Source: Acidobacteriota bacterium (GTDB lineage Bacteria; Acidobacteriota; Vicinamibacteria; Vicinamibacterales; CAVVIG01). From it: a DNA stretch of 64,000 nt. The DNA is taken from contig QHWB01000049.1 of assembly GCA_003222395.1 (NCBI GenBank), positions 5,232 to 69,231 on the forward strand, in the 5' to 3' direction. Below are positions 49,971-58,681 of this stretch, piece by piece. Numbering within the stretch: the stretch's first letter is position 1; every line of letters begins with the position of its first letter. Below the pieces are notes generated by a model. The model was not told where the DNA came from and did not search any database. It saw nothing but the letters and a program-made list of their open reading frames with translations. A program made the position numbers and the translations under genes.

Positions 49971-50111
49971 ATGACGACGCCACCGACCACACAGCCGAGT
50001 CCCGTGAAGGTCCAACAGCCCGCGGTGCCGCGTCCCGAGACGCGCCAGGCGGCGCCGCCGCCCGAAGACGCGCAGCCGAACGAAGAGCCCGGCTACGGAC
50101 ACGGAGTGTAG
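49971..50111 (+). CDS. 46-residue proline-rich peptide
   Basis: A short ORF from ATG 49971 to TAG 50111. The product is rich in Pro, Gln and Thr: TTPPTTQPSPVKVQQP, then RPETRQAAPPPEDAQPN. A purine-rich AAAAGGGAA lies 6 bases upstream. It ends with YGHGV. Composition is consistent with an unstructured small protein; function unknown. Confidence 0.4.
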   Translation: MTTPPTTQPSPVKVQQPAVPRPETRQAAPPPEDAQPNEEPGYGHGV

Positions 50112-50118
50112 ACGACGC

Positions 50119-50328
50119 GTGGATATACGCGCACGACGCGCGCGCGCGACGGGGGTGGGACGCTGGGCGTTCTTCGCGCTCGTCGCGCTCCTGCTGCTTG
50201 CGTACTTTTCGAGCCTCGGCGGCAGCGCGCCGCCGTCGGTCGCCGTGCTCGCGACGGTCGCGCTGATTGGCGCGGCGATCATATTCGTGATGGCCTGGTG
50301 GGTCGATCGCCATCGCGTTACGGTATGA
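50119..50328 (+). CDS. Small two-helix membrane protein
   Basis: A 69-residue protein with GTG start 7 bases after the previous stop. Basic N-terminus (RARRARATGVGR), hydrophobic WAFFALVALLLLAYFSSL, a short loop GGSAPPS and a second helix VAVLATVALIGAAIIFVMAWW with a basic tail. Topology suggests a small integral membrane protein. Its 3' end overlaps the convergent gene by 11 bases. Confidence 0.65.
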   Translation: MDIRARRARATGVGRWAFFALVALLLLAYFSSLGGSAPPSVAVLATVALIGAAIIFVMAWWVDRHRVTV

Positions 50329-50833
50329 GGCCACCCGGCTGAACGAACCCGCACGGCAGCGGCCGGCGCAGGTTCTGCCAGCTGAGAACTTCCGGCGTGA
50401 CGTCGATGGCGCGGCACTGCGGCGCCGCGTCCTTGCGCGTCGCAATCTTCCTGATATCCATCGTCCATTTCACGCCGCCGTCGTCGCGCAGCGTCGCGAC
50501 GTCGTTGACGCCGCAGAGTCCTTCGGGACCCTCGGTGCTGACCCATTGCCCGCCCGCCTGCTTGCGGAAGACGCGATCGTACCGGTTCGTCGTGATGAGG
50601 CACGTGTCGGCCGGAGCGCCGGACGTCGTGAGAAACACCTGCTGGAACCGGCACGTCATCGTCGTGCCGGCGCGGTTCACGTCGCACTCGCCGCCCTGGA
50701 AGTCGAGAGCGCCCGGACGCGTGGCGTTGGCGAGGAACGGGATCGTCACGTGCGCGGTCTGAGCGCGCCCGTTCGCGGCGATACCAATGAGCAGCACCAC
50801 GGTGCACGCTGCGCGGATCGGAAGAGATGCCAT
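50318..50833 (-). CDS. Exported protein of unknown function
   Basis: Minus strand ATG 50833, 171 residues. Signal peptide (IRAACTVVLLIGIAANGRAQ) and a mature beta domain with six cysteines (GGECDVNRAGTTMTCRFQQV, TCLITTNRYD, EGLCGVNDV, QCRAIDV, LPCGFV), suggesting disulfides. No family recognised. The 257 bases to the right (50834-51090) hold a palindromic repeat near 50945 (AGCCCTTTAGGCCTGCC) and no gene. Confidence 0.72.
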   Translation of the reverse strand: MASLPIRAACTVVLLIGIAANGRAQTAHVTIPFLANATRPGALDFQGGECDVNRAGTTMTCRFQQVFLTTSGAPADTCLITTNRYDRVFRKQAGGQWVSTEGPEGLCGVNDVATLRDDGGVKWTMDIRKIATRKDAAPQCRAIDVTPEVLSWQNLRRPLPCGFVQPGGLIP

Positions 50834-51090
50834 TGATCGATGCTCCTGCGCTCGCGATCTCGCGCACACGGAATCGATACGCTCGAGGCGCGACGCGACT
50901 GCCACGCGATTAATCCCCTAGGACGCTTGCGTTTGAGTACGTCGCGCAGCCCTTTAGGCCTGCCGCGCCGCGAGTGGCAGCGCTGAAGAGTGCGACTTGG
51001 AAAGACAGTTCCATCATAACAGGTCCGGCGAACCAGACTGGTGTTCGCGCCGCCGCGCCACGATAATCGCGCCGGTTCCACGGAGGCGCG

Positions 51091-51843
51091 ATGGTCTTCG
51101 AGGTCCATGGCATCCAACTCCATTGGGAAGAGACCGGCGAGGGCGAGCCGCTGCTGTGGCTGCACGGCGGCATGGGCGCCGGCGCCGACTGGAAGTACAT
51201 CTTCGAGGACCCGCCCGAGGGGTACCGCCTCATCGCGCCCGATCTGCGAGGCCACGGCGCCACGGCCAATCCCTCGGGCGCGTTCACGTTCCGTCAGTGC
51301 GCGCTCGACGTGCTCGCGCTCGTTCGGCATCTCGGCATCCCGCGCATCAAGGCGATTGGGCTGAGCGGCGGCGGCATCACCCTGCTTCACGCCGCGACGC
51401 TGCAGCCGTCGGCCGTCGAGTCGATGGTCGTGATCAGCGCGCCGCCGTATTTTCCGCCCGAAGCGCGCGTCACGATGCGTCAGTTCTCCGAGACGGCAAT
51501 CGGCGAAGCCGAAATGGCGCGTATGCGGCAACGGCACAAGTACGGGGACGCGCAGCTGCGGCAGCTCGTCTCGATGGCGCGCGGCTTCGCCGACAGCTAC
51601 GACGATGTGAACTTCACGCCGCCCTATTTGTCCACGATCGCGGCCGAGACGTTGATCGTGTTCGGCGATCGCGATCCACTGTACCCGGTGTCGCTGGCAA
51701 TCGAGCTGCGCCGCGCGATTCCTCGCTCGTACTTGTGGGTTGTTCCCAACGGCGGCCACGGCCCGGTGTTCGGCGATCTTGCGCCGCGGTTCCGGGAAAC
51801 CGCTCTGGCGTTTCTGCGGGGGGAATGGCGACAAAAAGGGTGA
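51091..51843 (+). CDS. Alpha/beta hydrolase
   Basis: A 250-residue alpha/beta hydrolase. Oxyanion region LLWLHGGMGAGADW, strand LIAPDLRGHGATANPSG, nucleophile elbow GLSGGGITLLHAA (about residue 90), acid in VFGDRDPLYPVS (about 192) and catalytic His in VPNGGHGPVFGD (about 219). The short cap domain resembles haloperoxidase or esterase-type members; substrate unknown. Start ATG follows GGAGGCGCG. Confidence 0.93.
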   Translation: MVFEVHGIQLHWEETGEGEPLLWLHGGMGAGADWKYIFEDPPEGYRLIAPDLRGHGATANPSGAFTFRQCALDVLALVRHLGIPRIKAIGLSGGGITLLHAATLQPSAVESMVVISAPPYFPPEARVTMRQFSETAIGEAEMARMRQRHKYGDAQLRQLVSMARGFADSYDDVNFTPPYLSTIAAETLIVFGDRDPLYPVSLAIELRRAIPRSYLWVVPNGGHGPVFGDLAPRFRETALAFLRGEWRQKG

Positions 51844-51918
51844 CTGCGCTACGATGGCGCCCTCACGGCTTCGACGCATCGCGTGACGCGGTGCCGTCCT
51901 TCTTGAAGGAGTGCGCCC

Positions 51919-52359
51919 ATGTCGCTGAACAGGAAGTCTCTTGGCTGGTTGGCGATCGTCTTTCTTGCCGGTCTCGCGGTCGGCCGCGTACTGCCGTCGG
52001 CGCCGGTCGCGCACGCGCAGGGCGATCGTCGCGTGTTCGAGCTGCGGACGTACACGGCGCCGGAAGGCAAGCTGCCCGAGCTGCAGGCGCGGTTCAGGAA
52101 CCACACGATGCGCATCTTCAACAAGCACAACATGACGAGCATTGGCTATTGGGTGCCGCAGGACGCCCCGAATTCGCAGAACACGCTCATCTACGTGCTC
52201 GCGCATCCGAGCCGCGAAGCGGCGAAGAAGAACTGGGCCGACTTCCAGGCCGATTCCGAGTGGCAGAAGGTGAGCACTGAATCGCAGGTGAACGGCCGCA
52301 TCGTATCGAAGGTGGAATCGGTGTTCATGGATCCGACTGATTATTCGCCGATTAAATAA
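51919..52359 (+). CDS. Exported NIPSNAP family protein
   Basis: ATG 51919 follows GAAGGAG. A leader with a Leu-rich core (LGWLAIVFLAGLAVGRVLPS) precedes one NIPSNAP domain: RVFELRTYTAPEGKLPELQA, NHTMRIFNKHNMTSIGYWVP and WADFQADSEWQKV. The ferredoxin-like domain is widespread and has no defined enzymatic role. It begins the run NIPSNAP-cupin-M20-M20-VWA. Confidence 0.9.
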   Translation: MSLNRKSLGWLAIVFLAGLAVGRVLPSAPVAHAQGDRRVFELRTYTAPEGKLPELQARFRNHTMRIFNKHNMTSIGYWVPQDAPNSQNTLIYVLAHPSREAAKKNWADFQADSEWQKVSTESQVNGRIVSKVESVFMDPTDYSPIK

Positions 52360-52462
52360 ATCTGCTGGGGTGAGGGCTGGTTGCTGGGTCCGGGGGCTGG
52401 GCTTGCCGCGCCGACGCTCGCCCCGGATCAAACGAGCGAAGGCGGGTTGATGGAGGTTCGAT

Positions 52463-52879
52463 ATGAAACGCATCGCACTTGCGCTGTGGCTCGCGCTCGC
52501 GTTGATTGTGTCGACACGTTGGACCGGCGCGCAGCAGCGGACGGGAGCGCCGATCTTTACCGGAAAGGTGGATGCTCTCGACGCCAAGGATATCAGCGCC
52601 GGCCGCCGCCGTTTCGAAGCCGCCGCACGCGCCGCATGGCACAGCCATGACAAGGGCCAGCTGCTGTTCGTCGAGAAGGGACGCGGCCGCGTGCAGCGGC
52701 GCGGCGAGCCGATTCGCGATCTGAAGGAAGGCGAGAGCGACTACACCGCGCCGAACGTCGTCCATTGGCACGGCGCCGCGCCGGATCAGGAGCTCGTGCA
52801 GGTCAATATCGGCTTCGGCGGCGAGACGAAGTGGTTCGACAAGGTCACCGACGAGGAATACAACGGGAAGAGAAAATGA
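52463..52879 (+). CDS. Exported cupin-domain protein
   Basis: A 138-residue cupin with a signal peptide (ALALWLALALIVSTRWTGAQ). Metal-ligand histidines are visible: AAWHSHDKGQLLFVEKGRGR (about residue 60), and NVVHWHGAAPDQELVQVNIG (about 100). The order HxH...E...H fits mononuclear iron or manganese cupins of the mandelonitrile-lyase-like type. Its TGA overlaps the M20 start by ATGA (52876-52879). Confidence 0.9.
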   Translation: MKRIALALWLALALIVSTRWTGAQQRTGAPIFTGKVDALDAKDISAGRRRFEAAARAAWHSHDKGQLLFVEKGRGRVQRRGEPIRDLKEGESDYTAPNVVHWHGAAPDQELVQVNIGFGGETKWFDKVTDEEYNGKRK

Positions 52880-54333
52880 TGCGTTGGGTTGCGCTCGCGT
52901 TCATGGTAGGGGCCGAGCTTGCTCGGCCCGCAGCGACTGAAATCGCACGGCCCGCGGCGACGGCGATCGCCCAGGGCGGAGCGAGCTCCGCCCCTGCGAT
53001 TGACTGGAAGACCGTCGAAGAAGAGACGATGCGTCATTTTCAGGCGATCGTCCGGTTCGACACGACCGCGAAGGAGCGGCCGGCGGCGGAATACATCAAG
53101 AAGGTTCTCGATGACAACGGCATACCCGCGCAGATGTATTCGCTCGAGCCCGATCGCCCGAGCGTCGTCGCGCGGCTCAAGGGCAACGGCAGGAAACGTC
53201 CGCTGCTCATCATGGGGCACACCGACACGGTGACGGTCGATCTGTCCAAATGGAAGTTCGGTCCGTTCAGCGCCACCCGCGACGGCGGATACGTGTACGG
53301 CCGCGGCGTCATCGACGACAAGGACAACGCCACCGCCGCGCTGATGACGATGCTGGTGCTGAAGCGGAACAGCGTGGCGCTCGATCGCGACGTCATCTAT
53401 CTCGCCGAATCGGGAGAAGAGGGGAACGCGCGAGTCGGCATCGGCTACCTGGTCGCGCAGCACTTCCCGGAGATCGACGCGGAGTACTGCATCGCCGAGG
53501 GAGGCGACGTGATCCGCGAGAATGGCGCCGTGAAGTACGCCGAGGTGGAGACGGTCGAAAAGATTCCGTACGGCATCGAGCTCGTCGCGCACGGCATTTC
53601 CGGACACGGATCGATTCCGCTGAAATCGAACGCGATCGTTCACCTCGGCGCGGCCGTCGGCCGCATCGGCGCGTGGCGACCCGACATCAAGCTGAACGAG
53701 ACCACAGCGACGTATTTCCGAAAGCTGGCGACCATCGCGCCGCCCGAGCAGGCGAAGTACTACCGCGACGTGCTGTCGCCCGATCCGAAAGTGGCGCGCG
53801 CCGCCGACGACTGGCTGTTCGAGAACGAGCCGCGCCACTCGTCGATGCTGCGGACGTCGGTCTCGCCGAACATCATCCAGGGCGGCTATCGCTCGAACGT
53901 GATCCCGTCGGAAGCCAAGGCGACGCTCGACGTGCGAATGGTTCCCGACGAGGACCGTCCGGCGTTTCTGGAGCAGGTGAAGAAGATCGTGAACGATCCG
54001 GCCGTGGACGCGCACTTCGCCACTGCGGGCGCCGAGCGGCCGGCGCCGGGAGCGGCGCGGCTCGACTCGGAACTGTTCAGGGCGGTCGAAACGGCGGTGA
54101 CGAAGATCTACAACACGGTGACGCTGCCGTCGATGAGCACCGGCGCCACCGACATGGCGCAGGTGCGCACGAAGGGAACGCAGTGCATCGGCATCGGGTC
54201 GGCGATCGACGTGGAGGATCAGGCGAAGGGATTCGGCATGCACAGCGATCAGGAGCGGCTGCTCGAGAGCGAGCTGCACCGCTTCGTCCGCTTCAACTGG
54301 GAGATCGTCAATGCGTTGGCTCGCGCTCGCTAG
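52876..54333 (+). CDS. M20 family metallopeptidase, first of a tandem pair
   Basis: ATG 52876, 485 residues. A hydrophobic start (MRWVALAFMVGAELARPAA) contains a tract ELARPAATEIARPAATAIAQ coded by palindromic DNA at 52910-52929 and 52974-52993. The M20 core follows: LLIMGHTDTVTVD (metal His, Asp), GRGVIDDKDNATAALMTML (bridging Asp), YLAESGEEGNARVGIGYL (Glu-Glu) and a lid with HGISGHGSIPL (His). MHSDQERLLESELHRF supplies the last metal His. Likely exported di- or aminopeptidase with a two-zinc site. A near-identical gene follows and overlaps by 23 bases. Confidence 0.93.
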   Translation: MMRWVALAFMVGAELARPAATEIARPAATAIAQGGASSAPAIDWKTVEEETMRHFQAIVRFDTTAKERPAAEYIKKVLDDNGIPAQMYSLEPDRPSVVARLKGNGRKRPLLIMGHTDTVTVDLSKWKFGPFSATRDGGYVYGRGVIDDKDNATAALMTMLVLKRNSVALDRDVIYLAESGEEGNARVGIGYLVAQHFPEIDAEYCIAEGGDVIRENGAVKYAEVETVEKIPYGIELVAHGISGHGSIPLKSNAIVHLGAAVGRIGAWRPDIKLNETTATYFRKLATIAPPEQAKYYRDVLSPDPKVARAADDWLFENEPRHSSMLRTSVSPNIIQGGYRSNVIPSEAKATLDVRMVPDEDRPAFLEQVKKIVNDPAVDAHFATAGAERPAPGAARLDSELFRAVETAVTKIYNTVTLPSMSTGATDMAQVRTKGTQCIGIGSAIDVEDQAKGFGMHSDQERLLESELHRFVRFNWEIVNALARAR

Positions 54334-55750
54334 CATGTGCATCGCAGGGGCCGAGCTTGCTCGGCCCGCAGCGATGGCGATCACACGTTCGGCGGCGATC
54401 GTCCAAGGTGGCACGATCGATTGGAAGAACGTCGAGGACGAGACGATGCGCCATTTTCAGGCGCTCGTTCGCATCGACACGACCGCGAAGGAACGTCCGG
54501 CGGCGGAGTACATAAAGAAAGTCCTCGACGACAACGGCATCGCCGCGCAGCTGCTCTCGCTCGAACCAGACCGGCCGAACGTGCTCGCTCGTCTGAAAGG
54601 AAACGGCACGAAGCGTCCGCTGCTGATCATGGGCCATACGGATACCGTAAGCGTCGACGCCGCGAAGTGGAAGTTCCCGCCCTTCAGCGCGACGCGCGAC
54701 GGCGGCTGGGTGTACGGCCGCGGTACGATCGACGACAAGGACAACGCCACGGCGGCGCTGATGACGATGTTGATGCTGAAGCGCGGGGGCGTGCCGCTCG
54801 ACCGCGACGTGATCTATCTGGCCGAAGCGGGCGAAGAGGGCAACTCGCGCGTCGGCATCGGCTATATGATCGCGCAGCACTTCTCCGAGTTCGAGCCGGA
54901 GTACTGTCTCGCCGAAGGCGGCAGCGTCAATCGTCAGAAGGGAGAGGTGCGCTACGCCGAGGTGCAGACGAGCGAGAAGATTCCGCGCGGCATCGAGCTC
55001 GTCGCGCACGGGATCTCCGGACACGGATCGATTCCGCTGAAATCGAACGCCATCGTGCACCTCGCCGCCGCCGTCGGACGCGTCGGCGAATGGCGGCCCG
55101 ACGTCAGGCTGAACGAGACGACCGGCACCTATTTCCGCCGGCTCGCGGCGATCGCGCCGCCGGAGCAGGCGAAGTACTATCGGGATGTGCTGTCGCCCGA
55201 TCCGAAGATCTCGCGTCCCGCCGACGACTGGCTGCTCGAGCACGAGCCGCGCTACAGCTCGATGCTGCGCACCTCCGTTTCGCCCAACATCATGCAGGGC
55301 GGCTATCGCTCGAACGTGATCCCCTCGGAGGCAAGGGCGACGCTCGACGTGCGCATGCTGCCCGACGAGGACCGGAACGCGTTTCTCGATCAGGTGAAGA
55401 AGATCGTCAACGATCCCGCCGTCGACGTGCGCTTCGCCGCGAACGCGAGCGAGCGCCCGCCGGCCGCCGCGGCGAAGCTCGATTCGGAAGCCTTCAAGGC
55501 GCTCGAAGCGGCGGTGCAGAAGATCTACAGCGCCGTCACGCTGCCGACGATGAGCACCGGCGCCACCGACATGGCGCAGCTGCGCTCCCGCGGCGTGCAG
55601 TGCTTCGGCATCGGCCCCGCCACCGACTTCGAGGATGGACCGAAAGGCTTCGGCGCGCACAGCGATCAGGAGCGGCTCCTCGAAACCGAACTGCACCGCT
55701 TCGTGCGCTTCAACTGGGAGATTGTCAATGCGCTGGCTCGCGCTCGTTAG
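54311..55750 (+). CDS. M20 family metallopeptidase, second of a tandem pair
   Basis: ATG 54311 lies inside the 3' end of the first M20 gene. The 479-residue product has the same motifs: LLIMGHTDTVSVD, GRGTIDDKDNATAALMTML, YLAEAGEEGNSRVGIGYM, HGISGHGSIPL and AHSDQERLLETELHRF. The two copies are similar along the whole length, so they arose by tandem duplication. The start MRWLALASMCIAGAELARPA again includes the palindrome-coded tract (GGGCCGAGC...GCTCGGCCC at 54348-54367). Its own 3' end overlaps the VWA gene in the same manner. Confidence 0.93.
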   Translation: MRWLALASMCIAGAELARPAAMAITRSAAIVQGGTIDWKNVEDETMRHFQALVRIDTTAKERPAAEYIKKVLDDNGIAAQLLSLEPDRPNVLARLKGNGTKRPLLIMGHTDTVSVDAAKWKFPPFSATRDGGWVYGRGTIDDKDNATAALMTMLMLKRGGVPLDRDVIYLAEAGEEGNSRVGIGYMIAQHFSEFEPEYCLAEGGSVNRQKGEVRYAEVQTSEKIPRGIELVAHGISGHGSIPLKSNAIVHLAAAVGRVGEWRPDVRLNETTGTYFRRLAAIAPPEQAKYYRDVLSPDPKISRPADDWLLEHEPRYSSMLRTSVSPNIMQGGYRSNVIPSEARATLDVRMLPDEDRNAFLDQVKKIVNDPAVDVRFAANASERPPAAAAKLDSEAFKALEAAVQKIYSAVTLPTMSTGATDMAQLRSRGVQCFGIGPATDFEDGPKGFGAHSDQERLLETELHRFVRFNWEIVNALARAR

Positions 55751-56804
55751 CGTCGCCGCGATCGTAGGCGGTCACATCGCAGGGGCCGAGCTTGCTCGGC
55801 CCGCTGCAACCGAGATGACGTCGCCCGCCGCGGTTGTCCAGGGCGGAGCAAGCTCCGCCCCTACCCAGCCGCCGACGTTTTCAACGGGGAACCGCACCGT
55901 TGCCGTCTACGCGACGGTGACGACGCCGGAGGGGCGCATCCTGACCGATCTCGAGCGAGACAAGTTCGAGATCGAGGACAACTCGAAGAAACAGGAGATC
56001 ACGCAGTTCGCGAACGACACGCAGCCGATCACGGTCGTGATGATGCTCGATCGCAGCGGCAGCATGCGCGCGAACTTCGAGCTGGTGGAGAAGGCGGCGG
56101 AAGCGTTCGTCAACGCGATGCTGCCCGGCGACAAGGCGCGCATCGGGAGCTTCTCGAACCGGATTCAGGTCGATCCGCAGGAGTTCACGCCGGATCGCGA
56201 GGAGCTGCTGAAGATTCTGCGCACGCAGCTCCAGGAAGAAGGGCCGACGCCGCTGTGGAACGCCGTGAACGTCGGCATCACGTCGCTGCTGCACGAGCAC
56301 GGGCGGCGCGTCATCCTCGTCTTCACCGACGGCGTCGACATGCCGATGAACTTCAGCAACAACAACAGCTCGCTGAAGGACGTGATGAAGCGCGCCGACG
56401 AATACGACGTGATGGTGTACGCGATCGGCCTCGCCGGCCAGAACGGGCCGCAGGGATTTCGCGGCGGCGGCGGCGGGTTCGGCCGCGGAGGCTTTGGCCG
56501 CGGCGGCTTCGGGCGCGGCGGTTTCGGCCGACCCGGCCGTTTCCAGATGGACGACAAGCCAGACGAGGGCTTGCCGAAACTCGCGGCGGCGACCGGCGGC
56601 GGCTACTTCGAGCTGACGTCGACCGCGGACATCGCGACGACGTTCAGGCGCGTGGCCGACGAGCTGCATCAACAGTACTTGATCGGTTTCAGTCCTCAGC
56701 TGCTCGACGGCAAGATGCACGCGCTGACGCTGCGCGTGTCGGCGTCCGGCGCCCTGGTCCGCGCGCGAAAGAGCTATCTCGCGCGGAAAGTGTACGGCTC
56801 GTGA
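55728..56804 (+). CDS. Secreted VWA-domain protein (acidobacterial VWFA-related type)
   Basis: ATG 55728 is inside the end of the second M20 gene. The start MRWLALVSVAAIVGGHIAGA is followed by the tract AELARPAATEM and QGGASSAPT coded by palindromes. The body starts with TVAVYATVTTPEGRILTDLE, typical of the VWFA-related acidobacterial family. The MIDAS motif is VVMMLDRSGSM (about residue 107), with further metal residues in LWNAVNVGI and VFTDGVDMP. A Gly/Arg/Phe repeat GFGRGGFGRGGFGRGGFG interrupts the domain near residue 255. Probably binds protein partners outside the cell. Confidence 0.93.
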   Translation: MRWLALVSVAAIVGGHIAGAELARPAATEMTSPAAVVQGGASSAPTQPPTFSTGNRTVAVYATVTTPEGRILTDLERDKFEIEDNSKKQEITQFANDTQPITVVMMLDRSGSMRANFELVEKAAEAFVNAMLPGDKARIGSFSNRIQVDPQEFTPDREELLKILRTQLQEEGPTPLWNAVNVGITSLLHEHGRRVILVFTDGVDMPMNFSNNNSSLKDVMKRADEYDVMVYAIGLAGQNGPQGFRGGGGGFGRGGFGRGGFGRGGFGRPGRFQMDDKPDEGLPKLAAATGGGYFELTSTADIATTFRRVADELHQQYLIGFSPQLLDGKMHALTLRVSASGALVRARKSYLARKVYGS

Positions 56805-56920
56805 TTCCGCACGGCGTGACGACGACCGCATGGTCGCTGGAGGGATACGCAACGGAAGTGATGCAGGGCGTGACCGAGGCGCTCTGCTACGGCGCCGCGG
56901 TCATCGTGTCGAAGCCGTAG
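56801..56920 (+). CDS. Possible 39-residue remnant or peptide
   Basis: GTG 56801 overlaps the VWA stop by GTGA. The frame reads VIPHGVTTTAWSLEGYATEV and then MQGVTEALCYGAAVIVSKP before TAG. It resembles the end of a larger protein rather than a complete one. I do not recognise it with confidence. Confidence 0.3.
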   Translation: MIPHGVTTTAWSLEGYATEVMQGVTEALCYGAAVIVSKP

Positions 56921-56936
56921 GCAGACAATCCCGCCA

Positions 56937-58328
56937 GTGAGCGATCCGCCCGTCGAACTCAAACGTGAGCTCGGGCTGACCGATCTCGCCCTCACGCAGA
57001 TCCTCTTCATCGTCGGGCTCCCGTGGGTGGGCGTCGCGGCGAAGCTCGGTTCGGCGCACGTCGTCTTCTGGCTCGCGGCGATCGTGTTCTTCTACATCCC
57101 GTCGGCGATCGTCGTCATCTACCTGAATCGCCTGATGCCGCTCGAGGGCGGCTTGTACCAATGGGCGAAGCTCGGGTTCAACGAGCTGACCGGGTTCCTC
57201 GTCGCGTGGAACCTGTGGCTGTTCGCCATCCTCAATACCTCCGACACGGGACTGCAGGTCACGCAGTACATCGTCTACATCCTCGGGCCGCGCGGCGAGC
57301 GGCTCACCGGCAGCTACTGGTTCGTGCTGCTGGTGAGCGTGACGTTGATGACGGCGCTCGTCGTGGTGGCCATTCTCGGGCTCGGCGTGGGCAAGTGGAT
57401 CCACACCGCCGGCGCCGTGCTGATGCTCGCCACGTTCGCCGCGCTTCTCGCGCTGCCGTGGCTGAACGTCGCGCGCGGATCGCTGCGCGGGTTTCATCCG
57501 CTCGCGACGACGATGCCGGTGATGTCGGCGATGAGCCTGAATCTCCTGGGGAAGATGGGGTTCGGCGCATTCGGCGGGTTCGAGTACGTCGCGATTCACG
57601 CGGGCGAGTGCAGGAACCCGATCCGCACGATCGGCGCATCGGTCGCCATCGCGGCGCCGATCATCGGCCTGATGTTCATCCTCGGCACGAGTTCGGTGCT
57701 CGCGCTGGTTCCGATCGATCGGATCGACCTCATAGCCCCGATCCCGCAGGTGCTCGCCGAAGGGTTCAGATCGTTCGGCGGCGGAAGCGCGATCGCGATC
57801 GTTCCGACGCTGACGATCGTCGCGCTCGCGGTGGTCCGCGTGGCGCAGGCGAGCGTGATGTTCACCGGTACGACCCGGCTGCCGATGGTGGCGGGGTGGG
57901 ACGGCCTCCTGCCCGGCTGGTTCACGCGGCTGCACGCGCGTCACCGCACGCCGGCGAACTCCATCGTGTTCGTCGGCGCCGCGACGCTGGCGCTGAGCGC
58001 CGCCGGCATGATCGGCGTCGGCCGCCAGGAAGCGTTTCAGCTGCTGTGGAATTCGTCGGCGATCTTCTATGCGCTGACGTATCTGGTGATGTTCGCGGTT
58101 CCGCTCGTGGGTATCCGGAGCCCGTCATGGGTTCGCGTCGCCGCGCTCTCGGGCTTCCTGATGACGCTCGTCGACGTCGTGCTCTCGATCGTACCGATCG
58201 TACAAGTCGAGAGCCGGCTGATCTTCGCGCTCAAGATCTCATCGCTCGTGTTGGTGACCAACGCGATCGGCTTCGCGATCTTCAAGATGGAGCGGACCCG
58301 TGCTCGAGAGCTGCCGATCGCCGGTTGA
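56937..58328 (+). CDS. APC superfamily amino-acid/polyamine permease
   Basis: A 463-residue permease with GTG start and about 12 hydrophobic segments. The first is LALTQILFIVGLPWVGVAA, the second FWLAAIVFFYIPSAIVVIYL, then EGGLYQWAKLGFNELTGFLV typical of APC transporters (xGGxYxWxxxgFG). Later landmarks are FGAFGGFEYVAIHAGECRNP and RLPMVAGWDGLLPGWFTRLH with ANSIVF. It imports or exchanges an amino acid or amine; the substrate is unknown. It follows the VWA locus but need not be functionally linked. Confidence 0.92.
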   Translation: MSDPPVELKRELGLTDLALTQILFIVGLPWVGVAAKLGSAHVVFWLAAIVFFYIPSAIVVIYLNRLMPLEGGLYQWAKLGFNELTGFLVAWNLWLFAILNTSDTGLQVTQYIVYILGPRGERLTGSYWFVLLVSVTLMTALVVVAILGLGVGKWIHTAGAVLMLATFAALLALPWLNVARGSLRGFHPLATTMPVMSAMSLNLLGKMGFGAFGGFEYVAIHAGECRNPIRTIGASVAIAAPIIGLMFILGTSSVLALVPIDRIDLIAPIPQVLAEGFRSFGGGSAIAIVPTLTIVALAVVRVAQASVMFTGTTRLPMVAGWDGLLPGWFTRLHARHRTPANSIVFVGAATLALSAAGMIGVGRQEAFQLLWNSSAIFYALTYLVMFAVPLVGIRSPSWVRVAALSGFLMTLVDVVLSIVPIVQVESRLIFALKISSLVLVTNAIGFAIFKMERTRARELPIAG

Positions 58329-58336
58329 GCGCGATC

Positions 58337-58534
58337 TCAGGGAACCTGTGGCTCTTCGTGCCCGCACTCGAAGCAATACCACAGCGGCCCGCGATTCATC
58401 GGCGCCTTCCTGCGATCGCCGTCTTCCGGGTCGTCCGGGATATGGGCCGAAATCACCGTCATCTCACCGCACTTCGGGCATCGTTTCGCCCCAGCCTTCG
58501 TGAGAAAGCTCGCCCAGTCAGCGCTGATGTTCAT
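58337..58534 (-). CDS. 65-residue zinc-ribbon protein
   Basis: Minus strand ATG 58534 follows GAGGAG. Two knuckles KRCPKCGEM and WYCFECGHE with conserved Trp and Tyr give a zinc ribbon. The N-terminus ISADWASFLTKAGA is helical. Similar small proteins are of unknown role. It is convergent with the permease gene, with 8 bases between the stops. Confidence 0.78.
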   Translation of the reverse strand: MNISADWASFLTKAGAKRCPKCGEMTVISAHIPDDPEDGDRRKAPMNRGPLWYCFECGHEEPQVP

Positions 58535-58681
58535 CGGCTCTCCTCGGCCACTGTAAGGCAAGGGCGCTGCCTGCACCGGTCGGCTCGCGGCTGCACACGA
58601 TTGCGGGCGCCGGCGTTTCAATCCTGGTCACGAGCATGTGCCCGGACCGATCACTTATGACGGTAGCGGAGCGGCCGGCTT

